Positions 52,018-58,592 of a stretch of 58,592 nt of DNA are shown here, piece by piece (within the stretch, counting starts at the first letter, position 1; each line of letters opens with the position of its first letter). The notes beneath the pieces are model-generated. The model made no database searches, was not told the origin of the DNA, and saw only the letters and a list, made by a program, of their open reading frames with translations. The position numbers and the translations under genes were made by a program. The stretch is from Devosia submarina (lineage in GTDB: Bacteria; Pseudomonadota; Alphaproteobacteria; Rhizobiales; Devosiaceae), in assembly GCF_003056345.1 (NCBI RefSeq), contig NZ_PYWB01000015.1, positions 1-58,592 of the forward strand, written 5' to 3'.

Positions 52018-53203
52018 ATTTCGCTCCAAACGTTTCAGACCCGGGCAGTTCACAAAACCTCGCCCAGTCGTTCATCAACTCGCGTCGCTTCTCCAGAAGG
52101 TCTCCCCGACGGTATGCCGCTTCGGCCGCATTCTTGATAGTGTGAGCCAATGCCATTTCCGCCACCTCATTGGGGTACGACGTCTGCTCAGCTGCCCAGT
52201 CACGAAACGAGCTGCGAAAGCCATGCACTGTTACATCGACTTCCATGCGCCGTAGCATCATAGCAAGTGACATTGCAGATAGCGGTTTACCTTCTTTCTG
52301 GCCTGGAAACACGTAAGTCCCGGGCTCTTCGTCCTTCATTGTCTCGAGGAGATCCACAGCTCTAGGGGACAGCGGTACACGGTGTTGCTTGCCCGCCTTC
52401 ATCCGCTGAGGTGGTATGGTCCATACGGCTGTCTTTAGATCCATTTCTTTCCACTCGGCATTGAGCACCTCACCGGACCGTGCAGCGGTAAGAATGGCGA
52501 ACTCTAATGCGCGCGCAGCAACAGCAGGCCGCTCGCGCAACTGAACCATAAAGGTTGGGAGCTCGGCATAGGGCAGCGCTTTGTGGTGCCCTCGGCTGAG
52601 CTTCTTTCGCGCCGGGAGCACATCAGAGAGGTGACCGCGCCACAGAGCGGGGTTTTCACCAGATCGAAGACCGCGCACCTTTGCGGATGATAGCACTCGC
52701 TCGATACGGCCCCTTAGCCGCGAGGCTGTCTCTGGCTTGGTCGTCCAGATTGGCCTCAGGACGGCGAGTACATGCTCGGTGCTCACGTCTGCAACTGGCG
52801 TGTTCCAGATCTTGGAGCAGTAAGTCTCAAGCGTTGAAGTCCATTGGGCGATGTGTTTCGCATTGCGCCACTGTGACTTGTTCAGATCTACGTAGTCCTT
52901 CGCGCATTCGCCAAACGTTTGCAGCTTGGGTGCAGCAGCCTTCTTAGCTTCAAGCGGATTCTGTCCTGCGGCGAGTAACGTGCGAGCAGATTGAGCAAAC
53001 TCTCGAGCTTGTTTGAGGGGCACTATCTGTGCTGATCCCAGTCCCATTTCTGTCGGCTTCCCGTTCCACCGAAACAAGAACACCCAGCGCTTCCCCCCAT
53101 TGGCAGATATAGAGAGATACAAGCCTCCACCGTCAGAATGACGTCCTGGTTTGGTGAGGGCAGCTACGCCGACTGCGCTAAGCTTGTTCAACTGACGTGC
53201 CAA
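52001..53203 (-). CDS. Tyrosine recombinase, phage/satellite integrase
   Basis: A 400-residue integrase. The N-terminal DUF4102-type arm-binding domain (about 1-90; LTKPGRHSDGGGLYLSI, GKRWVFLFRWNGK) is followed by a SAM-like core-binding domain (about 95-185) and the catalytic domain. Catalytic residues are Arg242 (LTAARSGEVLNAEW), His327 and Arg330 (HGFRSSFRDW), His354 (ALAHT) and the nucleophile Tyr364. It resembles P4-type integrases that insert at tRNA 3' ends. Confidence 0.93.
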   Translation of the reverse strand: MARQLNKLSAVGVAALTKPGRHSDGGGLYLSISANGGKRWVFLFRWNGKPTEMGLGSAQIVPLKQAREFAQSARTLLAAGQNPLEAKKAAAPKLQTFGECAKDYVDLNKSQWRNAKHIAQWTSTLETYCSKIWNTPVADVSTEHVLAVLRPIWTTKPETASRLRGRIERVLSSAKVRGLRSGENPALWRGHLSDVLPARKKLSRGHHKALPYAELPTFMVQLRERPAVAARALEFAILTAARSGEVLNAEWKEMDLKTAVWTIPPQRMKAGKQHRVPLSPRAVDLLETMKDEEPGTYVFPGQKEGKPLSAMSLAMMLRRMEVDVTVHGFRSSFRDWAAEQTSYPNEVAEMALAHTIKNAAEAAYRRGDLLEKRRELMNDWARFCELPGSETFGAKYAEAT

Positions 53204-53600
53204 TTTTGTGCCCTATCATCTGCCCTATCAGCAAGCAGCGATGTTAGTGGTCACAGATGGACGTTGATAGACAAAGCCATAGGGGTAGTTAACGCAAATG
53301 GCAGCAAAACATGGACTTTTTAGACGCCACCGGACGCTGCTGTACAATGGTGCTGCGGACTCTCTCTCCGCCATTTCTTTTTGCTAAACCCCTGAACGCG
53401 CTGCGAAAGGGGCCACGCACTGACAACAGTGTGCATTAGAGTGTGCACTTGCGCGATGCGGTGCCTCGCCAGGGGTCAAACCTCATTTCTTACAGGATCA
53501 GCTATGTCGCTGTTGGTAGGTTTGCGCCCCGTTTCAGCTGTTAGCTCGCCGTGGCAAAAATACCCAAAGCCGCCCCTCAGTGCAGTGACTTTCCACCCGT
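53204..53600. other. 397-base gap with an att-like sequence
   Basis: It contains the tRNA-Ser-tail-like sequence at 53360-53373 and a direct repeat of GTGTGCA near 53430-53445. No convincing gene was seen; the short plus-strand frame at 53429-53614 lacks a ribosome site and a protein-like pattern. Confidence 0.45.
53360..53373. other. Candidate attachment site (tRNA-Ser 3' end-like)
   Basis: CTCTCTCTCCGCCA equals the usual acceptor-stem 3' end of bacterial tRNA-Ser including CCA. The upstream bases do not form the rest of a tRNA, so this would be the duplicated core on one side of an inserted element. A matching second copy was not found in the window. Confidence 0.4.
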
Positions 53601-54950
53601 TCACGCTGGGCTAGTGATTGCCGCGCTACTATCCGAATCGTCGTCGATATTGCTCGCGCTATAGGCCCGCGACAGGTCGCGATACGGGCGTGAGTTGAAG
53701 GCGATCACCGTCACCAGCACACCAACCATACCGGCAATGGTAAACACCAGCGCTATGCCCCTGTCAGGACCGGTACCAAACCAGCGACCTATGGACTGGG
53801 CACCTGCCCCGTCCGTCATAAACGGGATCACGATGAACTGGGTGAGCGGGCCGATCAGGAAGGCGGTCAAGGGTGAGGCCGATTGCTCCACCGACTGAGC
53901 GAAGCCGAACACACGCCCCTGTCGTTCCAGCGGTACCACCTTTTGCAGCGTGGTGTGTTCGGCTGCCTCGGCATAGGGCCCCAGCAGCATCCAAACGAAA
54001 CAGCCTGCTGCCAGAAGCCAAATTGAAGACTGGAGCGTAAAGAGGCAGCATGCTGACCAGGTGATAAGATTCACCAGCAGCAGCGTGCGCAGCGGATTTC
54101 GACCCAGCCCGGTGCGAGAAATAATGATACCGCTCAGGATGAAGGCGGTGGACAGCGCGCCGAATAGGAGCCCCCAAACCTCGACGCTCACCAGCGACAG
54201 TCCATAGGCATCAAGCAGGGCCATGAAGACACCGCCAAGGAAATTGTTGAAGCAGGCAAAAAAGATCAGAGCAAAAAGTCCTGGTACGGCAGCAATCACC
54301 CGGATGGTGCCCGAGATGTCCACCCGCTTGGGTTCGACGTGACCTTCGCTGTTTGGCTCTATGCGTCCCTCCTCGATGCGCACGAAGCCAAGATGAAGCA
54401 GCGCCAGCATTGTGGTGACAAGGGCCAGGCTGATCACACCCAGCATGCCGGCATAGGCCACGAGAAATCCGGAAATCACCGAGGTCGTCAGAAAACCGAT
54501 GCCCGAGACCATACCGACCAGGCCGTTAGCCTTGTCGCGTTCGCTTTCTGCAATCAGGATCGTCACCAATGTGGTCAGAGCGATGGAGCGGATGTTGCCA
54601 GCAATCACGCCCAGCATCACCAGCAGCACGAAGCTCCAGAGATAGGGACCATAGGGGTCGGTAAAGGCGCCCTCCGGCTCCAGCAGAAGGATCACCAGGC
54701 TCGCCAGGTAGAAAAGCGCCGAAACAGCGCTTGAGCCCATCATCGCGGTTTTCTTAGCGTTGTGGTCGACGATCGACCCAAACCAGAAGCCAAAGGCCGC
54801 TGTGAACACCAGGTAGATGCCCGCGATCATGCCGGTCGCGAACACCGACTGAGTTTCAATAAAGGTCCAGAACGTTATGGCGAACCAAACTGTGAAATTG
54901 GTGACATTGGCCACAAGGTTGTTGGCCAGAATGTGGTGAAACGGCTTCAT
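53601..54950 (-). CDS. MFS transporter, efflux type
   Basis: A 449-residue major facilitator with about 11-12 hydrophobic segments. It resembles the antiporter subgroup seen with multidrug and macrolide exporters (N-terminal FHHILANNLVANVTNFTVWFAITFW, then the GSIVDHNAKKTAMM loop 2-3 motif). A polar segment (about 200-225) separates the two halves, and the tail is acidic and Ser-rich. The substrate cannot be told. It lies beyond the att-like site, outside the integrative element. Confidence 0.87.
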   Translation of the reverse strand: MKPFHHILANNLVANVTNFTVWFAITFWTFIETQSVFATGMIAGIYLVFTAAFGFWFGSIVDHNAKKTAMMGSSAVSALFYLASLVILLLEPEGAFTDPYGPYLWSFVLLVMLGVIAGNIRSIALTTLVTILIAESERDKANGLVGMVSGIGFLTTSVISGFLVAYAGMLGVISLALVTTMLALLHLGFVRIEEGRIEPNSEGHVEPKRVDISGTIRVIAAVPGLFALIFFACFNNFLGGVFMALLDAYGLSLVSVEVWGLLFGALSTAFILSGIIISRTGLGRNPLRTLLLVNLITWSACCLFTLQSSIWLLAAGCFVWMLLGPYAEAAEHTTLQKVVPLERQGRVFGFAQSVEQSASPLTAFLIGPLTQFIVIPFMTDGAGAQSIGRWFGTGPDRGIALVFTIAGMVGVLVTVIAFNSRPYRDLSRAYSASNIDDDSDSSAAITSPA

Positions 54951-55639
54951 CGGTTGGCCTCGTTTCTGCGGCCGCGCTTAAGCCGGCGGGCCCATGTGCA
55001 TTGTACTATTGCTCCGGCCAACTGACGAGTTGCGTCAGCATCCGATACGGTACGACGAACAGCAGACGTAACTTTCGGCAACTTTTTAGAATGAGCACCT
55101 TGTTCACAGATGCCCTAGAGAGCGCCTCTGCCCACCTGGATGCGGCAGTGTCAATGTTCAATTTGTTACTTAGTCCTGCGGTAGCGGCTTTCAATCTGCA
55201 GTAACCCGTCGCCTCTCTCTAAAAATGCATCTGGCGCATGGCATTTCAGGTGTTGGGACCAGACTAATAGGGCTGAGTGCCTGCGGAGATCTTCGTCAGC
55301 ACCAGACTGGAACGCGCCCCTATTCCTGTCCTTCCGCTAAATATTGGTAGCTCCCAAGAGCTGGCGGCCGTCTAGGCGAGCGCGGATCCACCTAGACCAG
55401 CGCTTGCCGTTCCTGTGAGGTGACGGCCTCCCCAACACTGATTGAAATCACGCTGATATCCGCGCCGCCGATACAAGCTGCCCAAAGCACGCTGGATATA
55501 GATCGGGAAGCGCAAGAAGAAGCTTTGCGCGGGCTTGTCGGAGAGAATGAATATGACCCAGGCGTGAGAGCTGGGTTGCTCGGCTTTTTTTGGAAAGCCT
55601 CCTCTAAATTGTGGAGGAGAAATCGATAAGTTCAGGAAT
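54951..55639. other. 689-base gap before the LuxR-type gene
   Basis: Only short frames are seen. One at 55420-55629 (69 codons) lacks a clear ribosome site. A stem ACCCAG/CTGGGT (55556-55576), then seven T (55585-55591) form a weak terminator or attenuator. CTCCTC/GAGGAG (55599-55619) is an inverted repeat near the LuxR ribosome site. Confidence 0.4.
55556..55591 (+). terminator. Weak terminator or leader attenuator
   Basis: A 6-pair stem (ACCCAG at 55556, CTGGGT at 55571) is followed after eight bases by seven T. The long distance to the T-run makes it weak. It lies 49 bases before the LuxR-type gene, so it might act on that gene's own leader. Confidence 0.25.
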
Positions 55640-56845
55640 ATGATTATGCCGCAGGACTGGCTCTCGTCTAACGAGGTTCTCATGCGCATCACATCTTACG
55701 AGGATTTAGCAGACATCATCGGTCGCATCTACGACTGCTCGCTTGACGCTTCGAGGTGGCCTGAAACTTTGGGCTTCATCGTCGCAGCCACGGGGGCCAA
55801 TTGTGGTCAGATCGGGGTGCAGGATCCCGTTAAAATGCAGGCGGATTTTGCCGTTGAATGGGGTGTTACACCGGAGTTCGCTCGACTTTACGCTGAAAAA
55901 TTCGTGTCCATCTGCCCGTTTCTGCTTACACCTTACTTCGTAGAGGTCGGCGGTATCATCAGCGTGTCTGAGATGATCGATCGAGCGGAATTTCAGTCGA
56001 GCCGTTTTTATCGAGAGTGGTGCCGCCCTCAACTGGTGGAAGATTTCCTCGCTGGGATCATCATGAAATCAGCGAGTAGCTACGGTGGATTCTCGCTCTC
56101 CTTCCCCAGGGTTGTTGATGATGATGCAAAGCGGATGCATGCTCTCCTTCTTCCCCACGTTGCTCGCTCGGTCACAATCGGTCGCCTGCTGTCTGGCGTG
56201 CGTTCAGAGGCCTCTGCACTTGAGACAACAATCAACGCGCTATCGACCGGCGTGTTGTTCCTCGACACCAATGGACAGATACTAAGATCAAATCCGGCGG
56301 CAGATCGGCTGGTTGACGATGGCTCAGTCATCCGCCGGAGCAGGACAGGCAAGCTTTCGGCGGCGCATCCATCAACAGAAACCCTTCTCAACCGGATGTT
56401 GACACAGTTGTCTGAAGGAGGGGCGGCCCTCAGCGGTTCATCGATAGCCCTTCGTCGCTATGATGGCGCCAACGGTTTGATTGGTCATCTATTACCCGTG
56501 GACACTTCCACACGTATGGCTGCTCTCAACGACGAGTCTGACCCTGCTTTCATTCTCTTTATTCAAAGGCCGGGAGCACAGCTCGTTGTACCCGGAAAGG
56601 CGTTCGTCGATTTATACGGCATCACAGCAGGTGAGCTTCGTGTTCTAACCGGATTGCTGAGAGGGCAAACAGCGCAAGATGTAGCCTCCCTCCATGGCAT
56701 CAGCGTTGTCACCGTGCGCACCCACATTCGAAGTCTGTTGGCGAAGACGGGGACCAACCGACAGGCCGATCTGCTACTTTGCGCGAAAGATTTGGCCCCT
56801 GCACTCCTAAGCGCACAAGAGTCTCCGCCTGCAGCGCTCAACTGA
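55640..56845 (+). CDS. LuxR family transcriptional regulator
   Basis: A 401-residue regulator. The N-terminal region (about 15-180) has no named autoinducer motif. A PAS-like segment (about 200-300, VLFLDTNGQILRSNPAADRLV) follows. The C-terminal LuxR helix-turn-helix is at about 335-390 (LYGITAGELRVLTGLLRGQTAQDVASLHGISVVTVRTHIRSLLAKTG). This three-part layout is common in Hyphomicrobiales and the signal is unknown. The ATG at 55640 or, with better spacing from AGGA, at 55646 (then PQDWLSS) may be used. Confidence 0.88.
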   Translation: MIMPQDWLSSNEVLMRITSYEDLADIIGRIYDCSLDASRWPETLGFIVAATGANCGQIGVQDPVKMQADFAVEWGVTPEFARLYAEKFVSICPFLLTPYFVEVGGIISVSEMIDRAEFQSSRFYREWCRPQLVEDFLAGIIMKSASSYGGFSLSFPRVVDDDAKRMHALLLPHVARSVTIGRLLSGVRSEASALETTINALSTGVLFLDTNGQILRSNPAADRLVDDGSVIRRSRTGKLSAAHPSTETLLNRMLTQLSEGGAALSGSSIALRRYDGANGLIGHLLPVDTSTRMAALNDESDPAFILFIQRPGAQLVVPGKAFVDLYGITAGELRVLTGLLRGQTAQDVASLHGISVVTVRTHIRSLLAKTGTNRQADLLLCAKDLAPALLSAQESPPAALN

Positions 56846-57132
56846 ATTGCATTTGGCCGTTTCTTTGGTTCCTACTTGATTGAGGCTCGTGATAGCTTTT
56901 GCTGTCCTACCAAACTCATCGTGCCTAGCAGGTTCTTGGATCGGATAAGAACTGTGCTCTCGGTATGACGAGCGAGCAGGGAAAGCTTGTGAAAGCCAAT
57001 TCCCGATGTGGTACCAAGGCCAACAAGCCTTGTCACAAGGGTGCACTTTATAGTTCTCCCCCGACAATCTCGACCTCTGCATTGTGGAGGCTTGGAAGGA
57101 CATCGACATGAACTCCGGACGGAAAGTGGACC
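56846..57132. other. Gap between convergent genes
   Basis: Nothing recognisable. A minus-strand frame at 56807-57235 crosses it but overlaps both neighbours and has no protein-like features. Confidence 0.45.
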
Positions 57133-57798
57133 TTAGAGAGGCCATTTTGAGTGGCGTGCCGGATGCCAAAGCTTCTTCCAGAAACTCGTCGGAGTCAGCA
57201 ATTTCCAGTCCGCTCCAGCCCAGATCAGTGTACACACCACAAAGCTGACGGAGAGAATGTCGCCTTTGAAGCCGATGACGGACGACAAAAGAGCAGGAAT
57301 TCGGCTTGCCAGTACAATATCTTTGGAGATGACATAGAAGTCGGATCCATGACCTGGCCGAGCTAACAATCCGCTGCTGCCAATGGCACTTCCAAGCTTA
57401 CCCAGTGCGTGAAGGCAGCCTGCTGTTGCGGCAAGGAAAGGCTCGCCTACCATAAAGAGGCCAACAGCAAGGCATATGGCTCCAATGCCAGAAAGCAAAT
57501 CGCCCTGCATGTTAAGCGAAGGGTCCGGTGGGGCACCATTCGTCCACGCTTTGGAGTAGACAAGTCCACTCCAAAAGAAAACCAATGTTGCAAGGGTAAC
57601 GGCAAAAGCTGCTGGGCTGCCTATCATGAACTCGATACAACGTTCCCACGGTCCAGCCTCCCTATCTCCGGTGAGCCGAGGCGTGTGGAGCGCGACACCC
57701 AGACCTACTCCAAAGCCGATGACATTGCCCAAGTTATAGAGTGCACCCGGCTCAATCCGCCAACGTTTCCATAGCGGCCGATGCTTCCTGTGGTCCAT
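57133..57798 (-). CDS. Multi-pass membrane protein of unknown function
   Basis: A 221-residue protein with about four or five hydrophobic segments (for example ALYNLGNVIGFGVGLGVAL, PAAFAVTLATLVFFWSGLVY, GAICLAVGLFMV). The start at 57798 is behind GGGAG; longer frames begin at 57837 and 57879. A conserved-looking PPDPSLNMQGDLLSGIGAI segment lies in the middle. No family is recognised. Confidence 0.6.
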   Translation of the reverse strand: MDHRKHRPLWKRWRIEPGALYNLGNVIGFGVGLGVALHTPRLTGDREAGPWERCIEFMIGSPAAFAVTLATLVFFWSGLVYSKAWTNGAPPDPSLNMQGDLLSGIGAICLAVGLFMVGEPFLAATAGCLHALGKLGSAIGSSGLLARPGHGSDFYVISKDIVLASRIPALLSSVIGFKGDILSVSFVVCTLIWAGADWKLLTPTSFWKKLWHPARHSKWPL

Positions 57799-58465
57799 AT
57801 TGCGACTCCCTTGAGGCGGCGCTGGACCTTTGCGCATGCTCGGCAACAGCCGAGGTTCCGTTGGATAGGGCAACACCATCTTAGGTATTTGTGGCGCTTG
57901 TTGTGCCCTCTGACTCAGGAGCCGTCCAGCAATGACTAGGGCGTTGTTTGCTCCTTGTTACCACGCCGGTCATCATCCATTTTGTGGATGACCGACACTA
58001 TCGCTCGCCAGCCCGCTCTGTTGACTATCGTAAGATGATATCAGTGCATGTTGCGCCGAGCTGCCTTGGTTGGTGTGGCCGCAGACATTGGTCTGGAGTA
58101 ATGAGACCACAACCAAACTCGTGGTGCTGATGTTTTTTACCACTGCTATCTGCTTGCAGGCGCCGGAAGCGGACTGTCCGCTTCCGGCACCAAATTTGCC
58201 GTTCAGATCGAGATACCAAGCGCTCAACAGCGGCCGCCGTTGTTAAGCTTACTTCCGCTTCGTGTTAGTTGGACCTCTATTGGAATGATGGATGTGAGCT
58301 CTAATCTCAGCTCACTGCGGTAGCCCGTCCCAAGAGCGAGGACGCCAGTTTGACCGAAGATCTTGTGTCAGAAACCGCGTTGGCTGCAGTCTTTGCTGGT
58401 CGCACGAACTTCCAATCACCTGATACTGCGCGGTGGCTTGCCGGAACAGTGCGCAATCAGGCCCG
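57799..58465. other. About 670 bases without a convincing gene
   Basis: The main structure is a perfect 13-base inverted repeat at 58162-58188. Small minus-strand frames near 57973-58227 show no domain. The stretch lies between the membrane-protein gene and an insertion-sequence end. Confidence 0.45.
58162..58188. repeat. Perfect 13-base inverted repeat
   Basis: GCCGGAAGCGGAC and its exact complement are separated by one base. As RNA it forms a long GC-rich hairpin; as DNA it could be a protein-binding palindrome. There is no T-run after it. Confidence 0.55.
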
Positions 58466-58592
58466 TGGAGTGCGCCCCGTTTCACCGGACAGGCGGCGAT
58501 TGGGTTTAAGCACTGAGGCGCAGGAACTCTCGTGGTGAGCGGAACTTGAGCCCGGAGTGCGGGTGAACCTCACAGTAGTCCTCGATCCATCC
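58466..58592. mobile_element. End of an IS3-type insertion sequence, cut by the window edge
   Basis: The transposase 3' end is followed within about 40 bases by a GC-rich terminal sequence (TGGAGTGCGCCCCGTTTCAC near 58466-58485) that looks like the terminal inverted repeat. The other end lies outside the window, so the exact boundary is approximate. Confidence 0.5.
58506..58592 (-). CDS. IS3-family transposase, C-terminal part (partial)
   Basis: The last 28 residues read WIEDYCEVHPHSGLKFRSPR then EFLRLSA and stop. This is the characteristic end of IS3-family DDE integrase-core transposases (WIxxYNxxHPHSALxxxSPREF). The gene continues beyond the window edge. Confidence 0.75.
   Translation of the reverse strand, partial: GWIEDYCEVHPHSGLKFRSPREFLRLSA

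Larger units (their letters stand above)
47575..53373. mobile_element. Satellite-like integrative element (int, regulators, VapE-type primase)
   Basis: A compact minus-strand block: integrase, unknown protein, AlpA-like regulator, small helical protein, VapE-type primase/helicase and a broken small gene. The right end is marked by the tRNA-Ser-like att sequence 157 bases beyond the integrase start. The left end is not located; the nuclease/DUF4041 block at 42-46.8 kb may be its cargo. There are no structural phage genes, so it resembles a satellite or integrative plasmid rather than a full prophage. Confidence 0.6.

Noticed and set aside
53341..53373. tRNA-Ser gene beside the integrase
   Set aside because: Only the last 14 bases match; the T arm, anticodon arm and 5' acceptor strand are missing.
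56807..57235. 142-codon minus-strand frame between the LuxR-type and membrane-protein genes
   Set aside because: It overlaps both flanking genes, has no ribosome site, and its translation shows no domain or signal.
1..58592. CRISPR arrays or tandem repeat arrays
   Set aside because: No regularly spaced direct repeats of 24-40 bases were seen; the GGAGCA cluster is too short and irregular.

Overview
This 58.6 kb window is GC-rich, gene-dense bacterial DNA. The gene families and protein style suggest an alphaproteobacterium of the Hyphomicrobiales (Devosia/Rhizobium-like). That placement is an inference from gene content; there is no rRNA marker here. Most of the window (about 0.3-41.5 kb) is a run of four catabolic modules. 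Each has its own class of ABC importer and its own local regulator. The right-hand part (about 42-58.6 kb) is accessory DNA: nuclease and envelope genes, an integrase-bearing element, an MFS transporter and the end of an insertion sequence.

Module 1 (298-6471): a GntR/FCD regulator is divergent from an operon for a CUT1-type sugar importer (binding protein, two permeases, MalK/UgpC-like ATPase) that encloses a mannonate dehydratase (uxuA). This points to uptake and use of a hexuronate or its derivatives. Module 2 (6697-17717): a LacI regulator is divergent from a ten-gene minus-strand operon. It encodes a Gfo/Idh/MocA dehydrogenase, L-rhamnose mutarotase, a complete peptide-type ABC importer, a rhamnonate-dehydratase-like enolase-superfamily enzyme, a COG3618 lactonase-like hydrolase and an SDR dehydrogenase. 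This reads as non-phosphorylating oxidative catabolism of L-rhamnose or a close 6-deoxy sugar. Two AGCGCT-centred LacI-type operators lie in the divergent gap.

Module 3 (18135-27801): a carbamoylase-type M20 amidase, a RidA protein and an isochorismatase-fold hydrolase on the minus strand face a dihydropyrimidinase/hydantoinase, an IclR regulator and a BMP/nucleoside-type ABC importer. It should take up a cyclic ureide (hydantoin, dihydropyrimidine or related) and open it to an amino acid. A decayed SDR copy follows. Module 4 (28739-41537) is the highlight: a near-complete oxidative D-apiose pathway with D-apiose dehydrogenase, D-apionate lactonase, D-apionate oxidoisomerase, 3-oxo-isoapionate kinase (DUF1537) and a RuBisCO-like 3-oxo-isoapionate-4-phosphate decarboxylase. 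It also has a ribose-type ABC importer, a FadR-type GntR regulator and a divergent TIM-barrel gene. Four copies of a GGTATAA-core motif are candidate sites for the GntR regulator.

The accessory region holds a DUF4236/SH3 membrane protein, an Excalibur protein overlapping a thermonuclease, a lipoprotein, a membrane-anchored DUF4041/GIY-YIG protein and a small ScoMcrA-head-like protein. It also holds a satellite-like integrative element (VapE-type primase/helicase, two small putative DNA-binding proteins, an unknown protein, tyrosine integrase) abutting a tRNA-Ser-tail-like att sequence. Beyond that come an MFS efflux-type transporter, a LuxR-type regulator, a membrane protein and the 3' end of an IS3-family transposase cut by the window edge. 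No CRISPR array, rRNA or complete tRNA was seen.
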